64,000 nucleotides of DNA, taken from NCBI RefSeq assembly GCF_001435845.1, contig NZ_CM003596.1, positions 2,775,298-2,839,297 of the forward strand, written 5' to 3'. How positions within the stretch are numbered: position 1 is the first letter of the stretch; every line of letters starts with the position of its first letter. This DNA comes from Psychrobacter sp. P11G3. GTDB lineage: Bacteria > Pseudomonadota > Gammaproteobacteria > Pseudomonadales > Moraxellaceae. The notes under the pieces are model-generated. The model did not search any database. It saw nothing but the letters and a program-made list of their open reading frames with translations, and was not told where the DNA came from. Position numbers and translations under genes: made by a program. Shown in pieces: positions 1 to 8,416 of the stretch.

Positions 1-1
1 C

Positions 2-283
2 CAAATCAACTATGACATGCTAGTCGGTAATCTAGAGATGGATGTCAACGATGGTGAGATACGCTACAAAAATGCTATCGATGTCGAAGCAGTTGGTCTA
101 GATAATGAGATCATTGAGCATTTACTCCAAAGCGTGGTTGCGATGACTACGGTCGCCAACGAGCTATTTGGCAACTTGGTTAATAATCAAGACCCTGCTG
201 AAGACATGCAAACGCTACTTGTAGAGCTACGTCAACAGACAGACGCGCGCACTTTCTTTCTGCCGACTCAGTTTGTTCAATAG
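2..283 (+). CDS. YbjN-domain protein, C-terminal part (5' end outside window)
   Basis: The reading frame is open to the window edge and ends at TAG 281-283, so only about 93 C-terminal residues are visible. They contain a pattern typical of YbjN (DUF1790) proteins: an N-terminal strand ending GNLEMDVNDGEIRYKN, then a helical tail rich in V, L and E. YbjN proteins resemble type III secretion chaperones in fold and are linked to stress and motility regulation in enterobacteria; their molecular role is not settled. The internal ATG at 17 is not a convincing start because upstream codons read on in frame without a Shine-Dalgarno sequence. Family assignment rests on pattern memory of a partial protein. 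Confidence 0.6.
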   Translation, partial: QINYDMLVGNLEMDVNDGEIRYKNAIDVEAVGLDNEIIEHLLQSVVAMTTVANELFGNLVNNQDPAEDMQTLLVELRQQTDARTFFLPTQFVQ

Positions 284-411
284 TTCAGTCCGTTCGATAA
301 TTAAGTTCATCCGATAAACTGGTTTTTCAATCAAGCCATAACCGACGATAGCTGATACTTGTCCCTTTATTTTTCTATCCAAAAAACCATCAATACTAAG
401 CTAGAAATCTT

Positions 412-1326
412 ATGCTAAAAATTGCCTACTCTGACGTCTTTCGCTACTCCGTGCCCGAAAAGCACCGCTTCCCCATGCAAAAGTACATTATGATTCCTGA
501 GCGTCTACTGGCAGAAGGCACTATCAGCCAAGATAACTTCTTTGCCCCTGCTCGCTTAAGCGAAGATGAGATTTTGACCACGCATACCGCAGAGTACTGG
601 TATCAGCTTAAAACTCAAACACTGCCGCGCAAGGCTGCTCGTGCGATCGGATTTGAGATGACGCCGCAGTTGGTCGAGCGCGGACGTTATATTGCTCATG
701 CAACGTATGAATGCGCGCTATATGCTCAGCAATATGGCGTAGCGATGAACGTCGCAGGCGGCACCCATCACTCCTTTGCTGGTCATGGAGAAGGGTTTTG
801 CGTATTTAATGATGTCTGTATCGCTAGCAACTTATTGCTAAATCGTAGACAGGCAAAAAAGATTTTAGTTATCGATTTGGACGTTCATCAAGGCAATGGC
901 AACGCCAGCATCATGGCAGATGAGCCCCGCGTTTTTATCTTTAGTATGCATGGGGCAAAGAACTACCCGTTTCGTAAGCAAGTATCTGACTTGGATATTG
1001 AGCTAGACAATGATACCGGCGATGCTGAGTATTTACAGATATTAGAAGACACGCTGCCACGCTTAATCGCTGAGGTTGCACCAGATATGATTTTTTATCA
1101 GTCTGCTGTCGACGTGCTCGCCACCGACAAGCTCGGCAAACTTGGATTGACACAAGCAGGATGCAAGGCGCGTGATGAATATGTACTGCAGCAAGCAAAA
1201 GCTGCCAATATTCCTGTCGCTATCGTGATGGGTGGCGGCTACTCAGAAGATATCGAAGACGTGGTTGAAGCGCACTGCAATACCTTTCGTTTGGCACAGC
1301 AGATATTTTTTGAAGCATTGGTCTAG
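412..1326 (+). CDS. Histone deacetylase family (class II-like) amidohydrolase
   Basis: This 304-residue protein has the arginase/deacetylase fold signature: the active-site pair His119-His120 in GGTHHSF, zinc ligands in DLDVHQGNG (Asp157, His159), a third likely ligand Asp234 and the C-terminal GGGY loop (274-277). Bacterial members are zinc hydrolases that remove acetyl groups from polyamines, acetoin-related or other small amides, or proteins; the substrate cannot be read from the sequence. Length is normal for the family and no signal peptide is present, so it should be cytoplasmic. The stop codon TAG (1324-1326) lies exactly on the edge of a MITE-like element, so the original C-terminus may have been slightly different. 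No strong ribosome binding site is seen before the ATG. Confidence 0.88.
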   Translation: MLKIAYSDVFRYSVPEKHRFPMQKYIMIPERLLAEGTISQDNFFAPARLSEDEILTTHTAEYWYQLKTQTLPRKAARAIGFEMTPQLVERGRYIAHATYECALYAQQYGVAMNVAGGTHHSFAGHGEGFCVFNDVCIASNLLLNRRQAKKILVIDLDVHQGNGNASIMADEPRVFIFSMHGAKNYPFRKQVSDLDIELDNDTGDAEYLQILEDTLPRLIAEVAPDMIFYQSAVDVLATDKLGKLGLTQAGCKARDEYVLQQAKAANIPVAIVMGGGYSEDIEDVVEAHCNTFRLAQQIFFEALV

Positions 1327-1495
1327 GACGTGTCCTCAATTCAAACGAGTGTCCTTTAAATGGGCCAAAAATAGCTAAATCTTGTCAAACAGCGTCAAAT
1401 AGTTGGGCAATATCTCGATATTATCTGCACTATTTTCCTTGTTTGACAGCAATTTATCTTATTTTTCTCACCATTTTTGAAATGAGGACACGCCC
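1326..1495 (-). mobile_element. MITE-like element, copy A (170 bp, TA-flanked)
   Basis: Terminal inverted repeats of about 20 bp begin GGACGTGTCCTCA at 1326 and, on the other strand, GGGCGTGTCCTCA at 1495. Both ends are flanked by TA (1324-1325 and 1496-1497), which fits the TA duplication of IS630/Tc1-type transposition. There is no transposase gene inside. Read on the minus strand, the interior is homologous to the element at 43494-43623: in a 78-base core starting ACAAGGAAA about 63 positions match by hand alignment. Copy B lacks some 30-35 bases near its left end that are present here. Confidence 0.75.
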
Positions 1496-1530
1496 TAATA
1501 AAATATCGCTGAAAAGGCTTATATCTTTAG

Positions 1531-2322
1531 CTATAACAATGCGGTAATACCTTGCCAACCGACACGTATTCCGAGCACGATTAAAATCAATAAAATAAGC
1601 TGACGAAAACGCGCTTGCGGCAAATAGCGACGCAAACGGATTCCAACTAGCAGTGTGACTATAGACAGCACACTTAAAAAAGTAATCAGCTGCCACTCAC
1701 CACTGCTCAGTGCCATGATAGGCTCACGCAACACGATAATTTGAGCAATCTTTCCTAAGAAATAGCACATGTTGCCGACTTTGGCGATGGTATTTTTATC
1801 GTCACTGGCAGACAGTAAATACATCATCAGTATGGTCGACATCGCATTGGTCGAGCCGCCGATGACGCCTGCACCAAAGCCAACGGCAATTAACATAGGT
1901 CTGGTGTTTGGTAGACGGATTTGCTTACCGAGTAAACTACTCACAACGTAGAAAGCAATGACCGCGGCCAACAATAAAAGAATATAAGCACTATCGACCC
2001 ATAGCAATAGTTTCGCACCTAAAATACTACCCAATAGGCTAGTAAGCGCAAGCAACCAATAGCGTCTGCCGTAGTAGATAAAGTTTTGCCAAATGGTGCG
2101 CTCACCGCCTACTAGCCAGGTCATCACATTAACGACTAGCGAGGGGAAAATCACTAACACAATGGCGTGTTGCAATGGGTACATACTAGCAAGCGCAGTG
2201 GTCGTCACTAGCGTTGCGCCAAGTCCGCTAATACCATGTAGCAGTGAGGCAAGCGCAAAAATGATCGTCAGCACTAGCATCTGAGTGCTATCGTTACCAG
2301 CTATATTCATCATATCGGTCAT
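1531..2322 (-). CDS. TSUP family membrane permease (TauE/SafE-like)
   Basis: This 263-residue, strongly hydrophobic protein has about eight predicted membrane segments and two similar halves, the usual layout of the sulfite exporter TauE/SafE (TSUP) family. It carries family-like glycine-rich stretches such as HGISGLGATLV in the first half and GFGAGVIGGSTN in the second. Family members move sulfite, sulfonates or other organic anions across the inner membrane; the substrate here is unknown. It lies 71 bp downstream of coaBC on the same strand and may be co-transcribed, although a functional link is not evident. The second TSUP gene of the window, at 9912-10667, is a distant paralogue. Confidence 0.85.
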   Translation of the reverse strand: MTDMMNIAGNDSTQMLVLTIIFALASLLHGISGLGATLVTTTALASMYPLQHAIVLVIFPSLVVNVMTWLVGGERTIWQNFIYYGRRYWLLALTSLLGSILGAKLLLWVDSAYILLLLAAVIAFYVVSSLLGKQIRLPNTRPMLIAVGFGAGVIGGSTNAMSTILMMYLLSASDDKNTIAKVGNMCYFLGKIAQIIVLREPIMALSSGEWQLITFLSVLSIVTLLVGIRLRRYLPQARFRQLILLILIVLGIRVGWQGITALL

Positions 2323-2393
2323 ACCATTTGAGGCTCAGCGTCTATATCTACACACTATCTACATGCTAGCTATCAGATTTAGCGTCTGTAGCT

Positions 2394-3800
2394 CTAACTA
2401 TCTTTACGTTGACCAATTGCTTGACCGATGATGCTAGCTAGTTGCTCAGCAATTTTATCTTTACTGGTCTTCTCAAGTGTTACTGTGTCACGCTCATAGC
2501 GCTCAGAGAAAAACACCTGCATCGCATTGTCATCACTAGCAAAACCAATATCTGCACGTGAGACATCATTGCAAGCAATCATATCCAAATCTTTTGCGAC
2601 CAACTTACCACGGGCATAACGCTCGACATCTTGCGTCTCTGCTGCAAAACCAACGACAAATAGCTCTGGATGCGCAAGAGAAATTGTCGCTAGAATATCA
2701 GGGTTTTTAACCAAACTGAGCGTCATGGCATCTTGTGTTTTTTTGATTTTTTGCGGTGCGGCTTCTTCTGTACGATAATCTGCCACGGCTGCGGTCGCGA
2801 TAAAGATATCTGCTTTTACAAATTGGTTGTCATCATGAGAATGTAGCAAGTCATTATGGTCATGGTCGCTTACATCGTCATCACCGCAACCACAATCGCC
2901 ATGATGATGCTCGTGAGTGTGAGAATGGTTATGAGAGTGATCGTGCTCATGAGAATGGTCATGCTCTTCTTCAAGGACAAATTGCAGCTCGCTATGCGTA
3001 CCTTCCACACATTGCTGCGCCGTTATCAGCATATCTTCGGCAGACAGCACATCGATTCGTGTGACATTAAGCGGCGTGGGCAATGCCACTTTACCACCAG
3101 CGATCAAGACAACGTCTGCACCAGCAGCCACACAGGCACGTGCCAATGCAAAGCCCATTTTTCCTGAAGAGTGATTAGACAGATAACGCACAGGGTCAAT
3201 CGCTTCTACCGTTGGACCTGCAGTAATGACTACTCTTTTACCTGCTAGCAACTGCGGCGTTGTATTCATTGCTATGAATAGTAACACCTCATCTAATAAT
3301 TGCTCAGGCTCAGGCAATCGCCCTGCTCCGACATCACCGCACGCTTGCTCACCGCTAGCTGGTTGGATAATTTGATAATTCATATCGCGCAATGTTTGCA
3401 CGTTTAGACTGACTGCTGGATGCGCCCACATCTGCTGATTCATGGCAGGAGCAATAATGACGGGCGCAGTAGTGGCCAGACACACTGTGGTCAATAGATC
3501 ATCAGCCATACCCATGGCCAGACGCGCAAGCGTATTGGCTGAAGCAGGTGCAATCACGATTAAGTCGGCCCACTTAGCCAGCTCAATATGCCCCATGCCT
3601 GCCTCGGCTTGCTCATCGAGCAACGATACATGCACCTCGTTACCCGTTAATGCTTGTAGAGTCAGCGGTGTGATAAATGCTTGTGCGCCTGTCGTCATGA
3701 TAACGCGCACATCAAAGCCTGCCTTCACTAACAAGCGGGCAAATATAGCAGATTTATAAGCGGCGATACCGCCAGTAATAGCAAGCACAATATTGGACAT
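2394..3800 (-). CDS. coaBC: Bifunctional phosphopantothenoylcysteine decarboxylase/phosphopantothenate-cysteine ligase with His-rich insert
   Basis: CoaBC carries out two consecutive steps of coenzyme A synthesis: ligation of cysteine to 4'-phosphopantothenate (CoaB, C-terminal) and FMN-dependent decarboxylation (CoaC, N-terminal). The CoaC half shows the GGIAAYK start, active-site His71 in HIELAKWAD, PAMN (118-121) and Cys154 in ACGDVGAGR. The CoaB half shows TAGPTVEAIDPVRYLSN (from about 193), AAVADYR and KIKK. Length is 468 residues, against about 400 in the family. The surplus is a stretch at about residues 270-327 (roughly 2820-2993) with some 16 histidines, many Asp/Glu and a CGC motif, inserted just before the AAVADYR strand. 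It resembles a metal-binding or metal-storage tail. It is divergent to radC, as in E. coli. Confidence 0.96.
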   Translation of the reverse strand: MSNIVLAITGGIAAYKSAIFARLLVKAGFDVRVIMTTGAQAFITPLTLQALTGNEVHVSLLDEQAEAGMGHIELAKWADLIVIAPASANTLARLAMGMADDLLTTVCLATTAPVIIAPAMNQQMWAHPAVSLNVQTLRDMNYQIIQPASGEQACGDVGAGRLPEPEQLLDEVLLFIAMNTTPQLLAGKRVVITAGPTVEAIDPVRYLSNHSSGKMGFALARACVAAGADVVLIAGGKVALPTPLNVTRIDVLSAEDMLITAQQCVEGTHSELQFVLEEEHDHSHEHDHSHNHSHTHEHHHGDCGCGDDDVSDHDHNDLLHSHDDNQFVKADIFIATAAVADYRTEEAAPQKIKKTQDAMTLSLVKNPDILATISLAHPELFVVGFAAETQDVERYARGKLVAKDLDMIACNDVSRADIGFASDDNAMQVFFSERYERDTVTLEKTSKDKIAEQLASIIGQAIGQRKDS

Positions 3801-3928
3801 AAGCGTGGCATCAACAAAAAAGTGAAAAGATAAAATTGCGCTTATAGTAACAATTATGAGATAAATTGGGTAAGATTTTCCGTATCTATCTCAGATAACG
3901 AGTATCCACCCATTTTCAAGGAGTGACA

Positions 3929-4612
3929 ATGGCGATCAAAGACTGGCATGAGGATGACAGGCCACGCGAAAAACTTTTAAAATTTGGTGCAGCTCATTTG
4001 TCTGATGCCGAGATACTGGCCATATTTTTGCGCACCGGTACTCAGTCTCAATCAGCGATTGAATTAGCGCGGCATTTGATTGATCAGTTTGGTAGCTTAG
4101 CCGAGCTATTAGCCGCCCCTCAACAGACGGTTCTTGCCTGTCATGGTATGGGTCCTGCAAAGTACGCCCAAATATTAGCCTCACTTGAGATGGGTACGCG
4201 CTATCTGGACAGTCAACTCAAAACTGGGCAAGCACTAGGACGCTCACAAGCGGTCAAAGACTATATCAGCACTCAGTTGCGCGGTGAGCACCGTGAAGTA
4301 TTTGCAGTGCTCTGTCTGGATAATGCCCTCAACCTTTTAAACTTTGAGATATTATTCACTGGTGGCATCTCATCATGCTCGGTCTGTATCAAGCACGTAC
4401 TGCGACATGCACTAAGCCATGCTGCTAGCCAACTTATCATCGCGCATAATCATCCTCATACCGATGCCAAGCCATCAACGGCAGATAACTTACTGACCTA
4501 TGAGCTAAAAAAAGCCTGTGACCTGCTAGATATCTCGCTTGTCGATCACATTATCGTCGGACGTAACGATACTTTGTCTTATGCCGAGAGCTGCCTTGCC
4601 CCTTTTAGTTAG
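3929..4612 (+). CDS. radC: RadC family protein (JAMM/UPF0758)
   Basis: This 227-residue protein has an N-terminal helix-hairpin-helix-like region (about 40-75) and a C-terminal JAB/MPN metalloprotease-like domain with the metal-binding signature HNHPHTDAKPSTAD near residues 175-190. The family was once linked to DNA repair, but that role has been withdrawn in E. coli and the function is unknown. The ATG at 3929 is preferred over the GTG at 3923 because AAGGAG at 3918-3923 sits five bases upstream of it and overlaps the GTG. The gene diverges from coaBC with a spacer of about 128 bp that must hold both promoters. Confidence 0.93.
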   Translation: MAIKDWHEDDRPREKLLKFGAAHLSDAEILAIFLRTGTQSQSAIELARHLIDQFGSLAELLAAPQQTVLACHGMGPAKYAQILASLEMGTRYLDSQLKTGQALGRSQAVKDYISTQLRGEHREVFAVLCLDNALNLLNFEILFTGGISSCSVCIKHVLRHALSHAASQLIIAHNHPHTDAKPSTADNLLTYELKKACDLLDISLVDHIIVGRNDTLSYAESCLAPFS

Positions 4613-4961
4613 CCCTTTGGCTAGTTCTCGATAATAGCTAGCTATGTAATCCATGTGTCTGTTTGGAAAACCTGCAAACAATTATGTTTGATACATATCA
4701 TCGACAGAGCGTAGCATTTTGGCTCTTGATAGTTATCGACAACTGTTTCATATTAGTAGCCATTCTTGTCATTTATTTATCGTTTAATTACTAGACCGTT
4801 AATACTGGTACTTAAGAGACGTAGAACCGAGCATTTATGGATTAACAAATCATTCAATATATTTATAAGACAGTGAGTGGCAAGACGAAAAATAATTATA
4901 GTTAGTTTATTCACTTACGTACTTTTCGCATTTTTTATTCAGCGCTTTAAAGGAGATAGTC
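4613..4961. other. Spacer between radC and fadE
   Basis: No coding sequence is visible in these 349 bases. They contain an imperfect inverted repeat TGTTTG (4660-4665) N9 CAAACA (4675-4680), possibly an operator, followed by a long AT-rich stretch and an AAGGAGA ribosome binding site just before fadE. The fadE promoter is presumably here but cannot be pinned down. Confidence 0.5.
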
Positions 4962-7892
4962 ATGGCAATTGGCTTGTTTATTTTGGCAGTCATCATTCAG
5001 TTAGCCGTGGTCTTGGCCATCTTTTTGTTGTCCTTATCACGGGTCACCGGTAGCATCGTCGCCCTAATTACGGTTATCGTTACCGCAATTATCAGCCCAT
5101 GGTCGCTCATTTTGGGTATACCAATGGCACTATTGTGCTTGGTCTTACTCGTTGCACCGCTTCGCCAATCGTTAATCACTAAGCCTGTATATAAAGCGCT
5201 AGGCGGTGCGATGCCGAGTATGAGTGATACAGAGCGTGAAGCGCTTGATGCGGGTACGAGTTGGTGGGAAAAAGAGCTGTTTATGGGTGCGCCAAACTGG
5301 GATACCTTTGCCAATTATCCTTATCCGCAGCTTTCAGAAGAAGAGCAGAGTTTCATCGATAATGAAGTAGAAACCTTATGCGCCATGCTTGATGAATGGC
5401 AAATTCAGCATAAAGATAAAGATTTATCACCTGAAGCATGGCAATTTATCAAAAGTAATGGCTTCTTAGGTTTAATCATTCCAAAAGAATTTGGCGGCTT
5501 AGAATTTAGCTCTTATGCGCAAAGCCGTGTAATGAGCAAGATTGCATCGCGCTCGCCGACTGCCGCTGTGACCTGTATGGTTCCCAACTCGCTCGGCCCT
5601 GGTGAGCTATTGATGCATTATGGTACAGACGAGCAAAAGCAGCGCTGGTTGCCAGGTCTTGCGAAAGGTGATGAAGTGCCTTGCTTTGGTTTGACTGGCC
5701 CTGAAGCTGGCTCTGATGCAGGTGCGATTCCTGATACAGGTGTAGTCTGCTACGGTATGCACGAAGGCGAACAAGTGCTTGGCTTACGCATGAACTTCTC
5801 TAAGCGCTGGATTACCCTAGCACCTGTCGCTACTGTCGTTGGTTTAGCATTTAAAATGCATGATCCAGAAGGTCTGCTTGGCAATCCTGAAAAAACCGAT
5901 TATGGCATTACTTGTGCCCTTGTTCCAGCTAACCACGAAGGTGTCATAACAGGGCCACGTCATAATCCAATCGGCTCACCGTTTATGAATGGTACGGTCG
6001 ATGGCAAAGACGTCTTTATCCCATTAGATTACATCATCGGTGGCGTCGAGAACGCTGGTCGCGGCTGGCGTATGCTTATGGAATGCTTGGGCGTTGGTCG
6101 AGGTATTTCTCTGCCCGCTCTGTCGACATCAGCCAGTGAAATGACCTATCTATCTGTCGGCGCGTTCGCGAAAGTTCGCGAACAGTTCAAGATATCAGTA
6201 GGTAAATTTGAAGGTGTACAAGACGCTACTAGCCGTATGGCGAGTAACACTTATATGTTAGAAGCGTTCCGACATTTGGTCACTTGCGGATTAAACCAAG
6301 GTGGCACGCCATCAGTCATGACTGCCATGGCAAAATACTATGCGACTGAAACCATGCGTAGCGTCGTCAACGACGGTATGGATGTGGTCGGTGGTCGTGC
6401 TGTACAGATGGGTCCGCGTAACTTCTTAGCAACACCTTATCAGGCGATTCCTGTATCTATCACGGTCGAAGGCGCTAACATTTTGACCCGCTCACTCATG
6501 ATCTTTGGTCAAGGTGCGATGCGTTGTCATCCTTACTTGTTCGATGAGCTTCAGTTACTACAAAGCGAAGACAAAGCGGCTGCTACTGAAAAGTTTGATA
6601 CCCTTTTCTTTAAGCATTTAGGCTACACGTTTAACCGTGGCGCCAAAGCCTTTGTCGCAGGTTACATCGGTGGTAGCGATAAGGCCCCGAGTTTCGCAGA
6701 TGCTTTTACTCGTCCCTATTACAAACATATCAATCGTCTCAGTGCGAGCTTTGCCCTAACTGCTGACATGGCATTAGGATTACTAGCAGGAGACTTAAAA
6801 CGTAAAGAGATGCTCTCTGGTCGTTTAGCAGATATCCATAGTCATCTATTTATTGCGACTGCTATTTTGCAGTTCTATGAGCATGGTAGTAAGTCAGAGT
6901 CTGAGCGATTGCATGCCGAAGTTGCGCTACAAAACAGCTTGTATACGATTCAAGAAGCCTTTGTGTCATTCTTTGCCAACTTCCCGAATCGTATGGCAGC
7001 CAATGTGGTCAGCTTTGTGACTTTCCCAAGTGGACGTATCTTTACCCCAGCAAGCGATGAGCTAAAACGCCAATTGGGTGATACTTTCATGGATGACTTT
7101 GCAGCCAACCCATTCCGCGATTATCTTAAAACCATGGTTTATTACAATACCGATGCAGACGATGTAACTGGTCGTATGGAGCATGCTTATCAGACGTTGG
7201 TCGAAATCGAACCATTGTGGCAGAAGTTTAAAAAAGCAGAGCATCAAGACAGCTTTGAAGGTCTAACCTTTGAAGACCATGTGGTACACGCCAGTCAAAA
7301 TGGCGGCATTACCGAAGAAGAAGCAGAAGTGCTGATTCAATATAACGCCATGCGTTTTGATTCATTATTGACCGATACGTTTGACGAGCATCTATCGGAA
7401 GCGCTAGAACGTGACAATCCGCATGCCCTCGAAAATGCAGTTCATCAACTGACTGATTACGCACAGCTAAAAAGACAAGCTCAGAGTAAAAACGGTATCG
7501 CTGTGGATACCGATGCATCTGTCGTCGATGAGCTAGCCACTAACGAACCAGCTGTTAATGATCTAGACAGTCCTGCAAATACAGACAACCATACTGGCGA
7601 TGCCAATCCTAATCATGGTTACGAAAGTAATGGCGATGTAGAGTTAGTCAGTGAGCAAGATACTATTAAAGAAGTACATTCGCAGACAGATTTTGAAGAG
7701 TCAGAGCCTGAGATAGAGGCACTCGATCATCGCCATCGTGATGCTGAGTCACATCTTAACGAGCGTATGGGCAATAATCACAATCGTCATATTGCACCAC
7801 CTGACGAGATCAATGCTGAAGCAAGTGATAATGATATCAAGCCCTTAGAACGCCAATCACCTTTATCACGCGAAGAAGACGATAAGGCTTAA
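4962..7892 (+). CDS. fadE: Acyl-CoA dehydrogenase FadE with acidic C-terminal tail
   Basis: FadE catalyses the first, FAD-dependent oxidation step of fatty-acid beta-oxidation at the membrane. The protein has two hydrophobic N-terminal segments (about 1-65), the acyl-CoA dehydrogenase N-terminal and middle domains with CFGLTGPEAGSDAG (241-254), and the FadE-specific C-terminal domain. At 976 residues it is well above the roughly 815 of E. coli FadE. The excess is a low-complexity acidic tail from about residue 842, rich in D, E, N and H, with no recognisable domain. The start is supported by AAAGGAGAT upstream. It stands alone as a transcription unit and ends before a strong terminator at 7970. 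Two fadD genes lie at 50.5-54.6 kb. Confidence 0.95.
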   Translation: MAIGLFILAVIIQLAVVLAIFLLSLSRVTGSIVALITVIVTAIISPWSLILGIPMALLCLVLLVAPLRQSLITKPVYKALGGAMPSMSDTEREALDAGTSWWEKELFMGAPNWDTFANYPYPQLSEEEQSFIDNEVETLCAMLDEWQIQHKDKDLSPEAWQFIKSNGFLGLIIPKEFGGLEFSSYAQSRVMSKIASRSPTAAVTCMVPNSLGPGELLMHYGTDEQKQRWLPGLAKGDEVPCFGLTGPEAGSDAGAIPDTGVVCYGMHEGEQVLGLRMNFSKRWITLAPVATVVGLAFKMHDPEGLLGNPEKTDYGITCALVPANHEGVITGPRHNPIGSPFMNGTVDGKDVFIPLDYIIGGVENAGRGWRMLMECLGVGRGISLPALSTSASEMTYLSVGAFAKVREQFKISVGKFEGVQDATSRMASNTYMLEAFRHLVTCGLNQGGTPSVMTAMAKYYATETMRSVVNDGMDVVGGRAVQMGPRNFLATPYQAIPVSITVEGANILTRSLMIFGQGAMRCHPYLFDELQLLQSEDKAAATEKFDTLFFKHLGYTFNRGAKAFVAGYIGGSDKAPSFADAFTRPYYKHINRLSASFALTADMALGLLAGDLKRKEMLSGRLADIHSHLFIATAILQFYEHGSKSESERLHAEVALQNSLYTIQEAFVSFFANFPNRMAANVVSFVTFPSGRIFTPASDELKRQLGDTFMDDFAANPFRDYLKTMVYYNTDADDVTGRMEHAYQTLVEIEPLWQKFKKAEHQDSFEGLTFEDHVVHASQNGGITEEEAEVLIQYNAMRFDSLLTDTFDEHLSEALERDNPHALENAVHQLTDYAQLKRQAQSKNGIAVDTDASVVDELATNEPAVNDLDSPANTDNHTGDANPNHGYESNGDVELVSEQDTIKEVHSQTDFEESEPEIEALDHRHRDAESHLNERMGNNHNRHIAPPDEINAEASDNDIKPLERQSPLSREEDDKA

Positions 7893-7969
7893 TAGTCTAT
7901 TCTGTTTTTAATATTGCTATTAGAAACTGAGTATTATTAGATTTTATAGTAAAACTTTCACGTTTTATT

Positions 7970-8005
7970 AGCCAGACTATCTATAAACGATAGTCTGGCT
8001 TTTTT
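7970..8005 (+). terminator. Rho-independent terminator after fadE
   Basis: A perfect 12-bp stem (AGCCAGACTATC with GATAGTCTGGCT) encloses a seven-base loop and runs into TTTTTT. It lies 78 bp after the fadE stop codon. Confidence 0.93.
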
Positions 8006-8141
8006 AGGTCTATTGGAAATTCTAAGCTTAACTAATCATATGAGTCTTATTCTTTTCTTTGCATTTCGATAATTTGAAATCAATGGTTCAATATCAATAG
8101 TTTGACATATTCGCTTACCCTAAAAACTCTTTCATGAATAT

Positions 8142-8163
8142 TTTGTTTCATATGGGAAACAAA
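8142..8163. promoter_or_regulatory. Perfect 8-bp inverted repeat, candidate operator
   Basis: TTTGTTTC (8142-8149) and GAAACAAA (8156-8163) are perfectly complementary arms around ATATGG. The element is about 255 bp upstream of the symporter start and has no T-run, so an operator is more likely than a terminator. The regulator is unknown. Confidence 0.45.
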
Positions 8164-8416
8164 CCGTTTAGAATAAATATTGACTATATTATGGGCACAT
8201 AGTTGTAACGAGGAATGTACATTTAGAATAAAATCAGAAAAAAATCTTGCAGTGCCCTTAGCTATTCTTTTATATTGTCCACGAAAATGTGACATCGAGC
8301 GACAATCACGGGAACTTAATAGTCATAACAAGCTTTGTAGTAAGGCTGATAAGTACAATCATGTTGGCTAATGAACACTTACTATAAAGCTGTTATGCAC
8401 ACAAAGGATATGAATT

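Larger units (their letters stand above)
7893..8416. other. Spacer between fadE and the DAACS symporter gene
   Basis: These 524 bases hold the fadE terminator (7970-8005) and the palindrome at 8142-8163. A 63-codon frame at 8180-8371 has no ribosome binding site and no family resemblance and is taken as chance. The rest is AT-rich and featureless. Confidence 0.5.

Noticed and set aside
17..283. Start codon ATG at 17 for the first gene
   Set aside because: Upstream codons continue in frame to the window edge and no ribosome binding site precedes it; the gene is treated as partial.
8180..8371. 63-codon frame before the DAACS symporter
   Set aside because: No Shine-Dalgarno sequence and a composition without family character; it overlaps the regulatory spacer.
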